From Halomonas litopenaei (GTDB lineage: Bacteria; Pseudomonadota; Gammaproteobacteria; Pseudomonadales; Halomonadaceae): a DNA stretch of 64,000 nt. Made by a program: the position numbers and the translations under genes. This document shows, piece after piece, positions 63,401 to 64,000 of this stretch. Below the pieces are notes generated by a model. That model was not told the DNA's origin. It saw only the letters and a program-made list of their open reading frames with translations, and did not search any database. The stretch spans positions 1 to 64,000 of the forward strand of contig NZ_PXNS01000016.1 in NCBI RefSeq assembly GCF_003045775.1, given 5' to 3'. Positions within the stretch are counted from its first letter, which is position 1. The number at the start of each line of letters is the position of its first letter.

Positions 63401-64000
63401 CAAGGCGTGCTCAATGTCAGCGTGAATGACGACAGCGTTCGCGCCAATGATGACAGTGTCAGCACCGTGAGCGGTGACCGGGTCAGGGTGGATGTGCTGG
63501 CCAATGATGAGTTCGGCGCCGATGGGCCGGGACGTCTTGTCGGCGCCCGCATTCAGGGTGGCGCCGACGGCGTCGGCACCCTCAAGATCCACCCTAACAG
63601 TACCTTGACCTTTGAATCCGATTCGTCTTTCTCTGGCGTTGCGCGTGTTCACTATGACGCAATGGACGGCGACGGTGACATCAGTACCGGCACGCTTGTC
63701 GTGGACGTCGAAACCGATGACATCCCGACCACCCCGGAAACCGATGACGATCCGAACACTGTCCCTGTCAGCACCTTCGTCGACGAAGACGGGCTGCCAG
63801 GCGGTATCCCGGGAGGAGATGGGGATGTTGCCACCGAACGCACCGTCGCCACCGGCTTGGTGGGCTACAACTTCGGAAATAACGGTCAGGGTGGTTTTAC
63901 CTGGCATAGCGACGATCTGCCGACGCTGACGACCGGCGGGGATCCGGTGACCTGGCAGTTAAGCGGTAACGGGCGTTCGCTGGTAGGCGTAGATAGCAGT
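57470..64000 (+). CDS. Giant type I secreted adhesin with T1SS-143-like repeats (partial, runs off the window)
   Basis: Open from ATG 57470 to the window end without a stop, at least 2177 residues. No N-terminal signal peptide, as expected for a C-terminal type I secretion signal. After a unique start (about 270 residues) comes a repeat of about 250 residues. Each copy has TTPETDGDP, VVDEDGLAGGIAGG, TGSLGYDFGxDG, WSTDGLPxLTSGG, PLDHxD...EDxI, YVVTDGDGDTA and VDVLANDxxGADG...GSVTINPDGTLTFVP. Eight copies start near 58282, 59109, 59877, 60640, 61452, 62217, 62975 and 63731, the last incomplete. Many D-rich turns suggest Ca2+ binding. Likely a BapA/LapA-type biofilm adhesin. GAGG lies 9 nt upstream of the ATG. 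Confidence 0.92.
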   Translation, partial: MNTDTERANASATALMNTRGVEPAVLLSVTDGGGSYSFRLNHDFGYNRDPASNEPYRWVAPDLPELTADGEPVGFRISPDGQRLMLFEESLLDEDPGRALLILQLTDDDELVTVSVNRKLDHTGPDFDDILSLSFPFIATDNEGREEKAWVDINVVDVAPPTYSGYNGIDTPSSVVPGNFVVDRWRMDAGKEGLDRVFVSLPGDDTEYPLGAMIDTDKGLLAVNLEYWVFKADPDAEGSFEFQIVVIDGDGDRVNIEAHFDIRECENSEVATTPETDGDPTTEPAHAIVDEAASYYGSASGSGTGETVVAAGSLGYDLGSDCSEETGYEIQRVSSFDWDIASLPRLTADGYPVSWLIDASSHRVRGVAYDSDAQEEYAVIEVVLTDLASGSYEVRLPDVRHFADRDQIAALDHSGAGNDDSIHFELGYVVVDVSGNSAFGVLEVTVNDDAPRANDDRASTSKDTQVIVDVLANDVLGADGSGGVVAASVQGGADVGSVTVRGDGRLSFVPHPDFLGDALIDYTSSDGDGDTTQGGLTVNVRDAASTTRSTPETDDDPDTQPARVVVDEEGLPGGIAGGIGDIAGESTVATGFLGYDAGDDGVAGFSWIRSSYLVDVEVRGEVPRLSLVNNGRTLIAKDEQFGSVFRLELVDITTGEYRFELFQPLDHSDPSIEDNVDFVIDYVVTDGDGDTAEGVLEIRVNDDAGRANSDSAATLSATPVIVDVLSNDEIGAEGVRKVMQASVQGGDAVGTVSINPDGTLTFVPAVGFSGDALIDYARSDGDGDFPVGTLTVSVAAVNPDGLITPLTDGDPDTRSPKAVVDEDGLAGGIAGGAGDTATQSRVTIGSLGYDFGNDGPGGFRWHTDGLPILTSGGDPVSWRLSGNGRSLLGVDSGGGRVIAVQLVDVVTGRYKVTLDKPLDHVISGIEDDLSIEVGYTVTDGGGDVAAGRLDIVVDDDSLVARDDSATIAVDTAIRVAVLDNDGLGADGPGGIIDASVRGGPAVGSITINPDNSLTFVPHPELFGREVLIDYVVSDADGDTAAATLSVVVEGGDAGGPTTPDSDGDPENVAPTAIVDEDRLYLYAYEMTGLEGGSGDIGYYQAYYDGFLGYDFGEAGPGSFRWSTDGLPELSANGEPVTWSLNAAGNSLIGKARGLNIFGYYDQVDVISIKLLGLEPGIFKVELLKGLDHSDPYLEDDITFSVGYVITDGNGDSAQGSLDILVDDDSPRGGGYRGWYFTGTDTPVRFDLRDDILIGADFERVANFRAEVVGGDSVGQVSHEEGDFYATFTPHPEFHGKALLQLGYTDGDGDETGGRVEVSVGASGNNVPITPLSDGDPATVSARAVLDEEGLAGGIAGGPGDVAGEARVVTGSLGNDFGKDGPWLFPFHWVTDGLPALSSQGSPLSWLVNGTGHEVTGVDALGNEVISVRITDFEQGLYRVELHRPLDHDDASLEDNIDLTVRYMITDGNGDTAQGQLRISVDDDSMLLVDDSTTTDKASPISVDVLANDQYGADGLGGLVSASVRGGAAVGNVTINPDDTLTFVAHPDFFGKALIAYTASDADGDIRSAELSVMVENDAPGTPTTPETDGDPLTNPAKAVVDEDGLAGGIHGGVRDAPTELTVATGVLGYDFGSDGQGDFRWSTDGLPSLTSGGDPVTWRLNGNGRSLVGFDSNGDRAISVQLVDQATGSYKVAVARPLDHANARVEDDLNFVVGYSVSDADGDTAEGVLRVTVDDDRGRANDDSARTDRATAVDVDVLANDDHGADGPGRVIAASVQGGADVGSVTLTSAGVLTFVPQASFTGTALIDYTGSDADGDITAGQLSVSVDQGTDRPTTPETDDDPATGPATAVVDEDGLVGGVAGGPGDAPGELTVVTGSLGYDFGSDGRGTFRWSTDGLPSLTSQGRPLSWSLNATGHTMTASDTEGNDVLRVRIIDILNAEYRVSLLRPLDHDDAMSEDSIDMALGYVITDRDGEAAQGVLNVSVNDDSVRANDDSVSTVSGDRVRVDVLANDEFGADGPGRLVGARIQGGADGVGTLKIHPNSTLTFESDSSFSGVARVHYDAMDGDGDISTGTLVVDVETDDIPTTPETDDDPNTVPVSTFVDEDGLPGGIPGGDGDVATERTVATGLVGYNFGNNGQGGFTWHSDDLPTLTTGGDPVTWQLSGNGRSLVGVDSS

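Noticed and set aside
57866..63907. Long minus-strand open frames opposite the giant adhesin
   Set aside because: They are by-products of the GC-rich, Asp-rich plus-strand repeats; they recur with the repeat period and have no ribosome sites or domains.
1..64000. CRISPR array
   Set aside because: No regularly spaced direct repeats with unique spacers; the repeats found are simple tandem arrays or coding repeats.

Overview
The window looks like a chromosomal segment of a moderately halophilic gammaproteobacterium, most likely Halomonadaceae (Halomonas or a close relative). The grounds are high GC, acidic proteins, a TRAP transporter, a giant type I secreted adhesin and the general gene style; this is inference, because no rRNA or other decisive marker lies in the window.

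Positions 1-28.7 kb are a dense accessory region (defence island). From the left: an orphan PD-(D/E)xK-like protein; a LexA-box controlled umuDC mutasome operon with a small leading ORF; a secreted EEP nuclease with a helix-hairpin-helix tail; a broken HelD-type helicase; a tightly packed three-gene unit (C2H2 zinc-finger protein, coiled-coil protein, Hsp70/DnaK-like ATPase with a C-terminal Cys cluster); a DUF262/DUF1524 (GmrSD-type) nuclease; and a stub that looks like PglZ. A 46-bp copy of a tRNA-Met 3' half at 13501-13546 marks a probable element boundary (att site). Right of it come an operon of HTH regulator, nucleotidyltransferase and PP2C-like phosphatase behind a near-perfect 26-bp palindrome; a complete type I restriction-modification system (hsdM, hsdS, a GIY-YIG/DUF4357 gene, a frameshifted DUF3800 gene, hsdR); a small EcoRII-N/B3-like protein; and wreckage: a YedK/HMCES relic, an ISL3-family IS relic, a frameshifted ParE-type toxin with intact antitoxin, and an S24-like tail fragment. 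The zinc-finger/coiled-coil/Hsp70 unit and the HTH/NTase/PP2C operon are the two candidates for undescribed systems.

Positions 28.3-44.4 kb are more chromosome-like: a MazG-like pyrophosphohydrolase, a split YeeE/YedE sulfur transporter pair, a LysR regulator, two Fe(II)/2-oxoglutarate oxygenase-type proteins, an OBAP-like lipoprotein, and a signalling/surface cluster. That cluster has an OmpR-type regulator, a periplasmic sulfite-oxidase-fold protein without its cysteine, a hybrid histidine kinase with Hpt, a sigma-54 response regulator, and a three-gene CsgG/HfaB-type export unit with two exported repeat proteins. A good sigma-54 (-24/-12) promoter sits just upstream of the csgG-like gene, which ties the regulator to the surface structure. 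A cold-shock protein and an orphan AAA ATPase follow.

Positions 44.5-57 kb hold metal and solute metabolism: zinT and znuA facing znuCB across a Zur-type palindrome; a cupin-XRE regulator divergent from a TRAP transporter operon ending in an Ldh2-family reductase; a DMT exporter; and an exported formylglycine sulfatase. A 1.35-kb gene-poor stretch with a 24-bp tandem repeat follows. From 57470 to the window end runs one open reading frame (>2170 codons, no stop) for a giant type I secreted adhesin made of about 250-residue repeats.
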